Source of the DNA: an uncultured Oscillospiraceae bacterium
GTDB lineage: Bacteria; Bacillota; Clostridia; Oscillospirales; Oscillospiraceae
DNA length: 9,306 nucleotides
Assembly (NCBI GenBank): GCA_937915075.1
Contig: CALDMA010000002.1
Coordinates: 1-9,306, forward strand
Direction of reading: 5' to 3'
Shown one piece after another: positions 1 to 8,122 of the stretch (positions are counted from its first letter, which is position 1; every line of letters begins with the position of its first letter). The notes under the pieces are model-generated. The model was given only the letters and a program-made list of their open reading frames with translations. It made no database searches and had not been told where the DNA came from. The position numbers and the translations under genes were made by a program.

Positions 1-36
1 TCTTGGGTACTTCCGCAGATCGATGGTAGATTAAAT

Positions 37-124
37 TGGCGGAGAGAGTGGGATTCGAACCCACGGATGCTTTCACATCGCCGGTTTTCAAGACCGGTGC
101 TTTCAACCGCTCAGCCATCTCTCC
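37..124 (-). tRNA. tRNA-Ser (anticodon UGA)
   Basis: Read on the minus strand this folds as a class II tRNA. The acceptor stem is GGAGAGA/TCTCTCC, the T-arm contains GGTTCGAATCC, and the variable arm is long, as expected for serine. The anticodon stem is CCGGT/ACCGG with loop CTTGAAA, so the anticodon is TGA (plus-strand 88-90), reading UCA-type Ser codons. The discriminator base is G, and the CCA end is encoded (plus-strand TGG at 37-39). No second tRNA is visible in bases 1-36, although tRNA clusters are common and the window edge is close. Confidence 0.97.
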
Positions 125-164
125 ATGCTTGTGAGGAGTCGGCTCACTCTCAAACGCAAGTGAT

Positions 165-194
165 ATCTTAGCATATTGTGGGGGTACTTGTCAA
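165..194 (-). promoter_or_regulatory. Promoter for the tRNA-Ser gene
   Basis: On the minus strand a perfect TTGACA (194-189) is followed after 18 bp by TAAGAT (170-165). Transcription would start near 158, giving a leader of about 35 nt before the tRNA 5' end, for RNase P to remove. It diverges from the channel-gene promoter at 264-292. Confidence 0.75.
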
Positions 195-263
195 GGAAAA
201 AGCGCGAAATGTTTGCCGTAAATTAGAAAATCTCCTCGCGCGAAAAGAACTTCTCGGCGACGC

Positions 264-292
264 TTGACCGTTCCGACGTTTTTCGATACAAT
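264..292 (+). promoter_or_regulatory. Promoter for the formate/nitrite-family channel gene
   Basis: TTGACC (264-269), a 17-bp spacer and TACAAT (287-292) form a good sigma-A-type promoter. The start would be near 299, leaving a short leader of about 38 nt before the start codon at 337. Confidence 0.7.
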
Positions 293-305
293 ATATCAGT
301 ATTGT
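288..305. promoter_or_regulatory. Dyad over the -10/start site, possible operator
   Basis: ACAATA (288-293) and TATTGT (300-305) form a perfect 6-bp inverted repeat with a 6-bp centre. It covers the -10 element and predicted start of the channel-gene promoter, a position where a bound protein would block RNA polymerase. The sequence shows the dyad. A regulator is inference, and AT-rich dyads of this length also arise by chance. Confidence 0.35.
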
Positions 306-336
306 GTCCGCATGAAAGAGAAAAGGAGACCTGCCT

Positions 337-1110
337 ATGCTTACCCCTACTGAGATCGCCCGGAGCCTGCTCGCCGCCGGCGAGAGCAAAGCGCGGCTGT
401 CCCTTGGAAAGATGCTCCTGCTCGCCATATTGGCGGGCGCCTACATCGCGCTCGCGGGCATCGGTGCGACGGCGGCCGCCGTGACGGTGGAGAGCGGCTC
501 GCTTGCAAAGCTTCTTTCGGCCTGCGTGTTTCCCGCGGGACTTTCCATGGTGATCCTCGCGGGCAGCGAGCTTTTCACCGGCAACTGTCTGATGGTGATG
601 GCCCTGCTGGAGCACCGCATCATGCCCGCACAACTGCTGCGTAACTGGCTGACCGTCTACCTCGGCAATGCTGTGGGCGGCGCGGCGGTGGCAGCGCTGG
701 CGGTCTACAGTCACACGGCCTCGCTTTTCGGCGATGGACTGGCGCGCTCGATGGTTTCCATCGCGGAGAGCAAGGCGGCGCTCGGAGCCGGAGACGCTTT
801 CCTGCGCGGGGTCCTGTGCAATTTTCTGGTCTGCCTCGCGGTGTGGATGGCGGCGGCCTCCAAGCGCGCGGAGGGAAAGGTCGTTGCGCTCTTTTTCCCC
901 ATCCTGCTCTTTGTCCTCTGCGGCTATGAGCACTGCATCGCGAACCTGTACTACCTGCCCGCCGGTGCGTTTGCCGCGGCGGAGTACGGCATGGAAACAA
1001 CGCTGACGCTCGCCGGCTGTCTCAAAAACCTTGCGGCAGTGACGCTCGGGAACCTTGTCGGCGGCGCGGCGCTCGGAGTGGGCTACCGCTTCGCTTATCT
1101 CAAAGAATGA
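337..1110 (+). CDS. Formate/nitrite transporter (FNT) family channel protein
   Basis: This 257-residue integral membrane protein has the size of FNT channels (FocA, NirC, hydrosulfide channel), which form pentamers in the cytoplasmic membrane and pass small monovalent anions. Family hallmarks are GSELFTGN at residues 76-83 after the first two membrane segments, GNAVGG at 110-115, CNFLVC at 161-166, and the filter motif GYEHCIANLYYLP at 196-208 with the conserved pore histidine at 199, then GNLVGG near the C terminus. Six hydrophobic segments are apparent. The start ATG has AAGGAG 8 nt upstream. The gene stands alone, with no pflB, nitrite reductase or sulfite reductase next to it, so the substrate (formate, nitrite or hydrosulfide) cannot be decided here, and no symbol is given. 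The channel family is secure; the ion is open. Confidence 0.93.
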   Translation: MLTPTEIARSLLAAGESKARLSLGKMLLLAILAGAYIALAGIGATAAAVTVESGSLAKLLSACVFPAGLSMVILAGSELFTGNCLMVMALLEHRIMPAQLLRNWLTVYLGNAVGGAAVAALAVYSHTASLFGDGLARSMVSIAESKAALGAGDAFLRGVLCNFLVCLAVWMAAASKRAEGKVVALFFPILLFVLCGYEHCIANLYYLPAGAFAAAEYGMETTLTLAGCLKNLAAVTLGNLVGGAALGVGYRFAYLKE

Positions 1111-1143
1111 TGCGATGCCCCTGAATTATTTTGCGCAGAAAAC

Positions 1144-1171
1144 AAAAAAAGACACACCCAAAAGGTGAGTC
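1144..1171 (-). terminator. Minus-strand terminator-like hairpin
   Basis: On the minus strand GACTCACC (1171-1164) and GGTGTGTC (1158-1151) pair with one mismatch around a 5-nt loop. Seven T residues follow (1150-1144), then GTTTTC. This is a textbook intrinsic terminator in the minus direction only; in the plus direction no T-run follows. No minus-strand gene precedes it. The only upstream element is the promoter at 1179-1207, which would start transcription within a base or two of the hairpin. Confidence 0.65.
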
Positions 1172-1178
1172 CATGCTT

Positions 1179-1207
1179 ATCATAGCACGGCGCCCTATGC
1201 AATGCAA
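1179..1207 (-). promoter_or_regulatory. Orphan minus-strand promoter
   Basis: On the minus strand TTGCAT (1207-1202), a 17-bp spacer and TATGAT (1184-1179) give a credible promoter, with a predicted start near 1172. The transcript would immediately form the hairpin ending in the T-run at 1144. No protein gene lies downstream in this direction: read-through would be antisense to the 3' end of the channel gene. It may make a very short RNA or serve as a transcription block. Confidence 0.5.
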
Positions 1208-1227
1208 GAGAATTTTTTTCTCTTGCA
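1203..1227. repeat. 25-bp palindrome (10-bp arms, T5/A5 centre)
   Basis: TGCAAGAGAA (1203-1212) and TTCTCTTGCA (1218-1227) are perfect inverted arms around TTTTT. In the plus direction only a weak T-run (GCAATTTT) follows, so it could at best be a poor terminator for the channel gene. As DNA, it is centred about 43 bp upstream of the predicted minus-strand start near 1172 and overlaps that promoter's -35, which would suit an activator or repressor site. Confidence 0.5.
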
Positions 1228-1292
1228 GCAATTTTGTGGACAGCGTCAACACATTGCCCGAATATTGGAAAAAGCTTGAACAATATGAAGTC

Positions 1293-1321
1293 TTGACGCC
1301 GGAAACTTGCAGAGGTAGAAT
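1293..1321 (+). promoter_or_regulatory. Promoter for glnN
   Basis: TTGACG (1293-1298), 17 bp, TAGAAT (1316-1321). The predicted start is near 1328, giving a leader of about 42 nt that ends in AAGGAGG (1354-1360), 9 nt before the ATG at 1370. No riboswitch-like fold fits in so short a leader, so nitrogen control, if present, would act at the DNA or protein level. Confidence 0.7.
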
Positions 1322-1369
1322 CTATCCATATTTTTTATAAATAGAAAACGAATAAGGAGGTTCGTAACG

Positions 1370-3472
1370 ATGAGTGAAAAAGATCGGATTCCCGAGCTGT
1401 TTGGTTCGATGGCTTTTAATGAGGGAACGATGGAGCAGTACGTTCCGCATCAGGCGATGGAAGTCTGGCGCGACTGCCTGAAAAGCGGCAAGCCGCTGCC
1501 GCTGACCGCCGCGAACGATATCGCCGAGGCCATGAAGACCTGGGCGCTGGAGCATGGCGCGACGCATTTTACCCATTGGTTCCAGCCCTTGACCGGTATC
1601 ACCGCCGAAAAGCACGACAGCTTTATCAACCCCATCGGCGGCGGCAAGATCATCATGGACTTCTCCGGCAAGGAGCTGGTGTGCGGCGAGCCCGATGCCT
1701 CGAGCTTCCCCTCCGGCGGCCTGCGCGCGACCTTTGAGGCGCGCGGTTACAGCGCGTGGGACCCCACCGCCTTTGCTTTCATCAAGGACGGCAGTCTCTG
1801 CATCCCGACGGTGTTCTGCTCCTACGGCGGCGCGGCGCTGGACAAGAAGACCCCGCTGCTGCGCTCGAACGAGGCGGTCAACCGCGAGGCCGTGAAGCTG
1901 CTGCATCTTTTCGACAGCGAGAAAAATGTCGGCAAGGTCACGCCGCAGGTCGGTCCCGAGCAGGAGTATTTCCTCATCGACCGCGAGCTGTACCTCAAGC
2001 GAGAGGACCTGCGGCTGTGCGGCCGCGCCCTCTTCGGCAGCAAGCCGCCCAAGGGCCAGGAGCTGGACGACCACTACTTCGGCGCCATCCGTCCGCGCGT
2101 GGCGGCCTTTATGAAGGAGCTGGATGAAGAGCTGTGGAAGCTCGGCGTGCTCTCCAAGACCAAGCACAACGAGGTCGCCCCCGGTCAGCACGAGATGGCC
2201 CCCATCTACTGCGACGCAAACACCGCCAACGACCAGAACCAGCTCGTCATGGAGACGATGAAGAAGGTCGCCGAGCGCCACGGCCTCGTCTGCCTGCTGC
2301 ATGAAAAGCCCTTTGCCGGCGTCAACGGCTCCGGTAAGCACGTCAACTGGTCGCTCTCGACCGACACGGGCGAGAACCTGTTCTCCCCCGGCAAAACGCC
2401 CAGCCAGAACGCCGTGTTCCTGCTCTTCCTCGCCGCCTTCGTCAAGGGCGTGGACGAGTATCAGGAGCTGCTGCGCTGCTCCGTCGCCTTTGCGGGCAAT
2501 GATCACCGTCTCGGCGCGCAGGAAGCGCCGCCGGCCATCATCTCCGTCTTCCTCGGCTCCGAGCTGCAGAGCATCATCGACGCCATCGTCGGTGAGAGCG
2601 ACTATACCGAGACCGAGCGCAAGACGCTGCGCATCGGCGTGGACGTGCTGCCCTCCATCCCGCAGGACACCACCGACCGCAACCGCACCTCGCCCGTGGC
2701 CTTCACCGGCAACAAGTTCGAGTTCCGTATGCCCGGCTCCAGCCAGTCCATCGCCGGCCCCGTCACGGTGCTCAACACCATCATGGCTGAGGAGCTCAGC
2801 CGGTTCTACGCGGTGCTCAAGGAAGCGCCGGACTTCAACAAGGCGCTGCACGACCTTGTGCGCAAGGCGTTCGTCGAGCATGGCCGCATCATCTTCAACG
2901 GCAACGGCTATGAGGAGGCGTGGGTCGAGGAGGCCGCGCGCCGCGGTCTTGCGAACCTGCGCAATACCGCCGAGGCTCTGCCGACCTATGTTCTGCCCAA
3001 GAACGTCGAGCTGATGACCAAGCACGGCGTTTACACGAAGGAGGAAATGTTCTCCCGCCACGAGATTCACATGGAGAAGTACCGCAAGGTCATCCACATC
3101 GAAGCGGCCACCATGGTCGATATGGTCCAGCACGAGATCCTCAACGCAGCCTCCGAGTATGAGAGCAAGCTCTGCGAAACGATGCTGCGCAAGCACGAGG
3201 CCGCGCCCGAGCTGCCCTGCCACGTCGAGAAGTCGCTGGCCAACTCCATCGGCATCCTCAATGACAAGCTGCTTGAGCAGACCGTGACGCTCAAGACCGC
3301 GCTGGAAACCGCGCCCGTCGGCGCCTCCGGCGAGGAGGAGATGCGCTATTACCACGACGTCGTTGCCGCCGATATGGACGCGGTACGCGATACCGTCGAC
3401 CGTCTTGAGACGCTGACCGCCGGCAAGTATTGGCCGTATCCGACCTTCTACGATCTGCTTTTCTCCGTATGA
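1370..3472 (+). CDS. glnN: Type III glutamine synthetase
   Basis: It joins ammonium to glutamate using ATP to make glutamine, in the cytoplasm. At 700 residues it is much longer than type I enzymes (about 440-470) and matches the GSIII family, which forms large dodecamers. Visible active-site blocks are GPEQEYF at 195-201 (metal-binding glutamates), NEVAPGQHEMAP at 267-278, NGSGKH at 319-324, AGNDHRLGAQEAPP from 375, and DRNRTSPVAFTGNKFEFR at 436-453. The N-terminal region (FGSMAFN near the start) and the long C-terminal extension are also typical of GSIII. The ATG is preceded by AAGGAGG at 9 nt, a very strong site. Nothing essential appears missing. The next gene, pyrG, uses glutamine, but a strong hairpin separates the two, so co-transcription is doubtful. 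Confidence 0.97.
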   Translation: MSEKDRIPELFGSMAFNEGTMEQYVPHQAMEVWRDCLKSGKPLPLTAANDIAEAMKTWALEHGATHFTHWFQPLTGITAEKHDSFINPIGGGKIIMDFSGKELVCGEPDASSFPSGGLRATFEARGYSAWDPTAFAFIKDGSLCIPTVFCSYGGAALDKKTPLLRSNEAVNREAVKLLHLFDSEKNVGKVTPQVGPEQEYFLIDRELYLKREDLRLCGRALFGSKPPKGQELDDHYFGAIRPRVAAFMKELDEELWKLGVLSKTKHNEVAPGQHEMAPIYCDANTANDQNQLVMETMKKVAERHGLVCLLHEKPFAGVNGSGKHVNWSLSTDTGENLFSPGKTPSQNAVFLLFLAAFVKGVDEYQELLRCSVAFAGNDHRLGAQEAPPAIISVFLGSELQSIIDAIVGESDYTETERKTLRIGVDVLPSIPQDTTDRNRTSPVAFTGNKFEFRMPGSSQSIAGPVTVLNTIMAEELSRFYAVLKEAPDFNKALHDLVRKAFVEHGRIIFNGNGYEEAWVEEAARRGLANLRNTAEALPTYVLPKNVELMTKHGVYTKEEMFSRHEIHMEKYRKVIHIEAATMVDMVQHEILNAASEYESKLCETMLRKHEAAPELPCHVEKSLANSIGILNDKLLEQTVTLKTALETAPVGASGEEEMRYYHDVVAADMDAVRDTVDRLETLTAGKYWPYPTFYDLLFSV

Positions 3473-3475
3473 CCC

Positions 3476-3506
3476 CAAAAGGAACGCTCTCTGAGCGTTC
3501 CTTTTG
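3476..3506 (+). terminator. Intrinsic terminator after glnN
   Basis: AAAAGGAACGCT (3477-3488) pairs perfectly with AGCGTTCCTTTT (3494-3505), plus an outer C-G pair; the loop is CTCTG. The A-run/T-run arms make it potentially bidirectional. It begins four bases after the glnN stop codon and ends about 40 nt before pyrG. No good separate pyrG promoter is visible in the remaining gap, so some read-through into pyrG is possible. Confidence 0.85.
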
Positions 3507-3545
3507 AAATGATTTTTCCAATTTATTTGTGTTGTGGAGGAGAAC

Positions 3546-5144
<1,599 letters not shown>

Positions 5145-5150
5145 TGACGA

Positions 5151-5179
5151 GAGGGCGGAGCCGTATGGCTCCGTTCCTC
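5151..5179 (+). terminator. First hairpin downstream of pyrG
   Basis: CGGAGCC (5156-5162) pairs with GGCTCCG (5167-5173) around GTAT, and GAGGG/TTCCTC extend the stem with a one-base bulge. No T-run follows, so alone it is not a classical terminator. It lies just before the stronger hairpin at 5188-5216 and may protect the pyrG mRNA end or help termination. Confidence 0.5.
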
Positions 5180-5187
5180 TGCATGAA

Positions 5188-5216
5188 AAAAGAGAACCGC
5201 GATGCGGTTCTCTTTT
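5188..5216. terminator. Bidirectional terminator between pyrG and metI
   Basis: AAAAGAGAACCGC (5188-5200) and GCGGTTCTCTTTT (5204-5216) are perfect 13-bp arms around GAT. T-runs lie on the 3' side in both directions, with six T in the minus direction. It separates the convergent pyrG (ends 5144) and metI (ends 5224) and probably serves both. Confidence 0.88.
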
Positions 5217-5223
5217 GCTGTAT

Positions 5224-5920
5224 TCAGCGGTTTTTCAGACGCTTGTCGCACTTGGCGGCGAGCTTCGTGCCGACGCTCTGGAAGAGCTGCACGAGCAAAA
5301 TGAGCAGGATGACCGCCGCGTACATCACGAGATATTTGTAGCGGTAGTAGCCGTAGTCGATGGCGATCTTGCCGAGACCGCCGCCGCCGATGATGCCGCT
5401 CATGGCCGAGTAGCCGAGGATGGTCGTGAGCGCGATGGTGAAGTTCTGCAGCAGGGAGGGGACGCTCTCGGGGATCATCACCTTGCAGATGATCTGCATG
5501 GGCGTCGCGCCCATGCTCTGCGCGGCCTCGATGATGTTGGGGTCCAGCTCACGCAGACTGCTCTCGACGAGACGCGCGACGAACGGAAAGGCAGCGACGA
5601 CGAGCGGAACGATGGTCGCCTTGGTGCCGACGGTCGTGCCGATGATGAGGCGCGAGAGCGGAAAGACCATGATCATCAAAATCAGGAACGGAATGGAGCG
5701 CAGCAGGTTGATGAGAACGTTCAGCACTCTCATCAGCCAGCGGGGGAGCGGCAGCACGCCGTCCCTTTCGCCCGCCACGAGCAGCACGCCAAGCGGCAGA
5801 CCGATCACGATGGCGAAGGCCGTGGAGAGGAGCGTAACATAGAAGGTTTCCCAGATGGCGGGGAGAAACTGCGTTTGCAGTGCCGCGGTCAGCTCCTCGA
5901 TGGACTCGGGAGAGAAAAGA

Positions 5921-5931
<11 letters not shown>
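5224..5931 (-). CDS. metI: Methionine ABC transporter permease
   Basis: This is the inner-membrane subunit of the MetNIQ importer, which takes up methionine and related compounds. It has 235 residues (family about 217-225) and several strongly hydrophobic segments. The ABC permease coupling loop EAAQSMG (residues 135-141) contacts the ATPase, and LRSIPFLIL (76-84) and the late IIGGGGLG stretch are typical of MetI. The start is GTG at 5931, with GAGGAGG 9 nt upstream. The start and ribosome binding site lie inside the end of metN, an 11-bp overlap that suggests translational coupling. It is the last gene of the metQ-metN-metI operon and ends at the bidirectional terminator. Confidence 0.95.
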
Positions 5932-6928
<997 letters not shown>

Positions 6929-6953
6929 GGAATTCTCATCCTTTCCTTTTATC

Positions 6954-7802
6954 TTACTTCAGGGCGTCCAGCGTGGTCTGCTTGCCGCCGTAGAGGCCCA
7001 TGGGCTCAACGTGGATGGCAGCGACGGAGACGATGTGGGTGCCGTTTTCCTTGTTGAAGTCATCGAGGTAGGGGGTGTGCTGGAAGTAGTTGGCGTCCAC
7101 GGTGCCGTCCTCCACGACGGTGTTGGGCACAACGTAGTCGTTGTAGGTCTGGATGTCGAGGGTGATGTCCTTTTCGGCCAGGATCTCCTTGGCGACCTCG
7201 AGGATCTCGGCGTGGGGCGTGGGGGAGGCGGCGACGGAGATGGTCTGACCCGCGAGCGCGGCATAGTCAACGCTGGCGTCGTAGCCGTCGCCCGGATTCT
7301 CGACGGTGCTCACGACCGCACCGTCATACTTCTCGGCGATGAAATCGGCGACCTGCTGGCTCTCGAGCGCGGCGACCAGAGCCTTGACCTTGTCGCTGGA
7401 CTCGTTGCCTTCCTTGACGGCGAGGATGTTGGCGTAGGCGGAGGCGGAGCCCTCAATGACCAGAGAATCCTTGACGGGGTTCAGACCCGCGTTGATGGCG
7501 TAGTTGGAGTTGATGACGGCGTAGTCCACATCCTTGAGGATGTTGGGGATCTGCGCGGCTTCGGTCTCGACGATCTCGACGTTGTGGGGATTCTCGGCGA
7601 TGTCGTTCTTGGTGGCGGTGATGCCGGCGCCGTCCTTGAGCTTGATGATGCCGTTGGCTTCGAGCAGCAGCAGGGCGCGGGCCTCGTTGGTGGTGTCGTT
7701 GGGGACTGCGATCTGAATGGCGGCGTCGGCCTTTTTGCCGCAGCCGGAGAGAATACCGAGGGCGAGGACTGCCGCGAGGGCAAGAGAAACGATCTTTTTC
7801 AT
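6954..7802 (-). CDS. metQ: Methionine-binding lipoprotein, circularly permuted MetQ
   Basis: This substrate-binding lipoprotein feeds MetNI. It has 282 residues. A signal peptide with lipobox LSGC gives lipid attachment at Cys21. What follows is in an unusual order. Residues 28-165 (from IAVPNDTTNEARALLLLE through AVINSNYAINAGLNP and AYANILAVKEG to FIAEKYDGAVV) match the normal C-terminal part of NlpA/MetQ proteins. Residues 186-282 (SPTPHAEIL, YNDYVVPN, DANYFQHTPYL, IHVEPMGLY, TLDALK) match the normal N-terminal part. A linker of about 20 residues (166-185) joins old C terminus to old N terminus. All familiar blocks are present once, so a two-lobed fold could still form. The start ATG has AAGGA about 12 nt upstream, weaker than the leader ORF's site. 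It is first in the operon, before metN. Confidence 0.92.
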   Translation of the reverse strand: MKKIVSLALAAVLALGILSGCGKKADAAIQIAVPNDTTNEARALLLLEANGIIKLKDGAGITATKNDIAENPHNVEIVETEAAQIPNILKDVDYAVINSNYAINAGLNPVKDSLVIEGSASAYANILAVKEGNESSDKVKALVAALESQQVADFIAEKYDGAVVSTVENPGDGYDASVDYAALAGQTISVAASPTPHAEILEVAKEILAEKDITLDIQTYNDYVVPNTVVEDGTVDANYFQHTPYLDDFNKENGTHIVSVAAIHVEPMGLYGGKQTTLDALK

Positions 7803-7855
7803 GATTTCATTCTTCCTTTTCTTGATTTTGATATTTGAATTATTTTTTGATGCGC

Positions 7856-7913
7856 TGATCCGCGATCACATTCGACCGCTCATGCGGGAACACGAACCGT
7901 GCGGACACATTCG
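7856..7913 (-). promoter_or_regulatory. Leader RNA with competing hairpins before metQ
   Basis: In the transcript, CGAAUGUG (7913-7906) can pair with CACGGUUCG (7901-7893; 8 bp counting one U-G pair, one bulged G, 4-nt loop). The same middle segment can instead pair with a second CGAAUGUG (7874-7867), enclosing a CCGC/GCGG mini-hairpin (7887-7876). The third segment can also join UGAUC/GAUCA (7868-7856). The first two folds exclude each other, as in attenuators, but no U-run follows, so an intrinsic terminator is not present. Any regulatory effect is inference; the repeats partly reflect repeated Arg-Met codons. Confidence 0.35.
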
Positions 7914-7934
7914 CTCTTTCAACAGCTTCAGCAT
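7866..7934 (-). CDS. 22-codon leader peptide upstream of metQ
   Basis: A short ORF lies between the metQ promoter and metQ. Its ribosome binding site AAAGGAGG (7951-7944) is 9 nt before ATG and is stronger than that of metQ. The predicted peptide starts MLKLLKE and then carries Arg-Met at 8-9, 17-18 and 21-22 (directly before the stop), with CPHGSC at 10-15. Six of 22 residues are therefore Met or Cys. Two of the Arg codons before Met are CGA. This composition fits a leader peptide that senses sulfur amino acid supply through ribosome progress, but no such function is shown here. It ends 63 nt before metQ, in A-rich, apparently unstructured RNA. It could alternatively be a small metal-binding protein, given the Cys-His-Cys cluster, or a fortuitous ORF. 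Confidence 0.6.
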   Translation of the reverse strand: MLKLLKERMCPHGSCSRMSGRM

Positions 7935-7982
7935 CGTGTTTGACCTCCTTTGCTTGGGACGCTGTTAGTTATACACGATGCT
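7930..7982. repeat. Inverted repeat spanning metQ promoter and leader start
   Basis: AGCATCGTGT (7930-7939) and ACACGATGCT (7973-7982) are perfect 10-bp arms separated by 33 bp. One arm lies in the promoter spacer and touches the -10; the other covers the leader start codon. The arm centres are 43 bp apart, about four helical turns, so proteins on both would face the same side. With the predicted start near 7962 the upstream arm is not transcribed, which argues for a DNA-level site rather than an RNA hairpin. Confidence 0.5.
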
Positions 7983-7996
7983 TCGCCATTTGTCCA
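7968..7996 (-). promoter_or_regulatory. Promoter for leader-metQNI operon
   Basis: On the minus strand TGGACA (7996-7991), 17 bp, TATAAC (7973-7968). The start would be near 7962, about 28 nt before the leader ORF and 160 nt before metQ. The -35 is imperfect, which suits a promoter that depends on the LysR-type activator site just upstream. No S-box, T-box or other known riboswitch pattern was recognised in the leader. Confidence 0.6.
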
Positions 7997-7999
7997 ATA

Positions 8000-8051
8000 C
8001 GCTATAAGGATAATGGGTTATAGGATGAAACTATAGCGTGGTACGTTTCAT
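8000..8051. promoter_or_regulatory. LysR-type operator region with a MET-box-like site
   Basis: TATAGGATGAAACTATA (8019-8035) matches 14 of 16 defined positions of the streptococcal MET-box, remembered as TATAGTTTNAAACTATA and bound by MtaR/MetR. Its centre is about 65 bp upstream of the predicted metQ start, the classical LysR recognition position. Further half-sites flank it: CGCTATA at 8000-8006 mirrors TATAGCG at 8032-8038, a TATA pair sits at 8003 and 8019 on the promoter side, and ATGAAAC (8025-8031) mirrors GTTTCAT (8045-8051). The likely binder is the adjacent LysR protein. The rest of the gap up to 8122 shows only a short CCAAT/ATTGG dyad (8057-8074) and no convincing terminator for the LysR gene. 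Confidence 0.6.
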
Positions 8052-8122
8052 ATATTCCAATGGCATAATATTGGGGCGGCTGTTGGCAAAATGAACAAAA
8101 CGGGGGGCTTGCGCTTGTCAAA

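Noticed and set aside
1095..1340. Small ORFs in both strands of the gap after the channel gene (about 62 and 69 codons)
   Set aside because: Neither has a ribosome binding site, and both run through the hairpins and promoters of the gap.
3534..3545. GTG at 3534 as the pyrG start
   Set aside because: It overlaps the ribosome binding site itself; the ATG at 3546 gives the conserved CTP synthase N terminus.
3473..3545. pyrG leader as a CTP-sensitive reiterative-transcription attenuator, as in Bacillus
   Set aside because: No promoter with a GGGC-type start is visible between glnN and pyrG, and the hairpin lies immediately after the glnN stop codon, so it is better read as the glnN terminator.
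7803..7967. S-box (SAM) or T-box riboswitch before metQ
   Set aside because: No characteristic conserved segments or terminator with U-run were found; the leader is short and contains the leader ORF instead.
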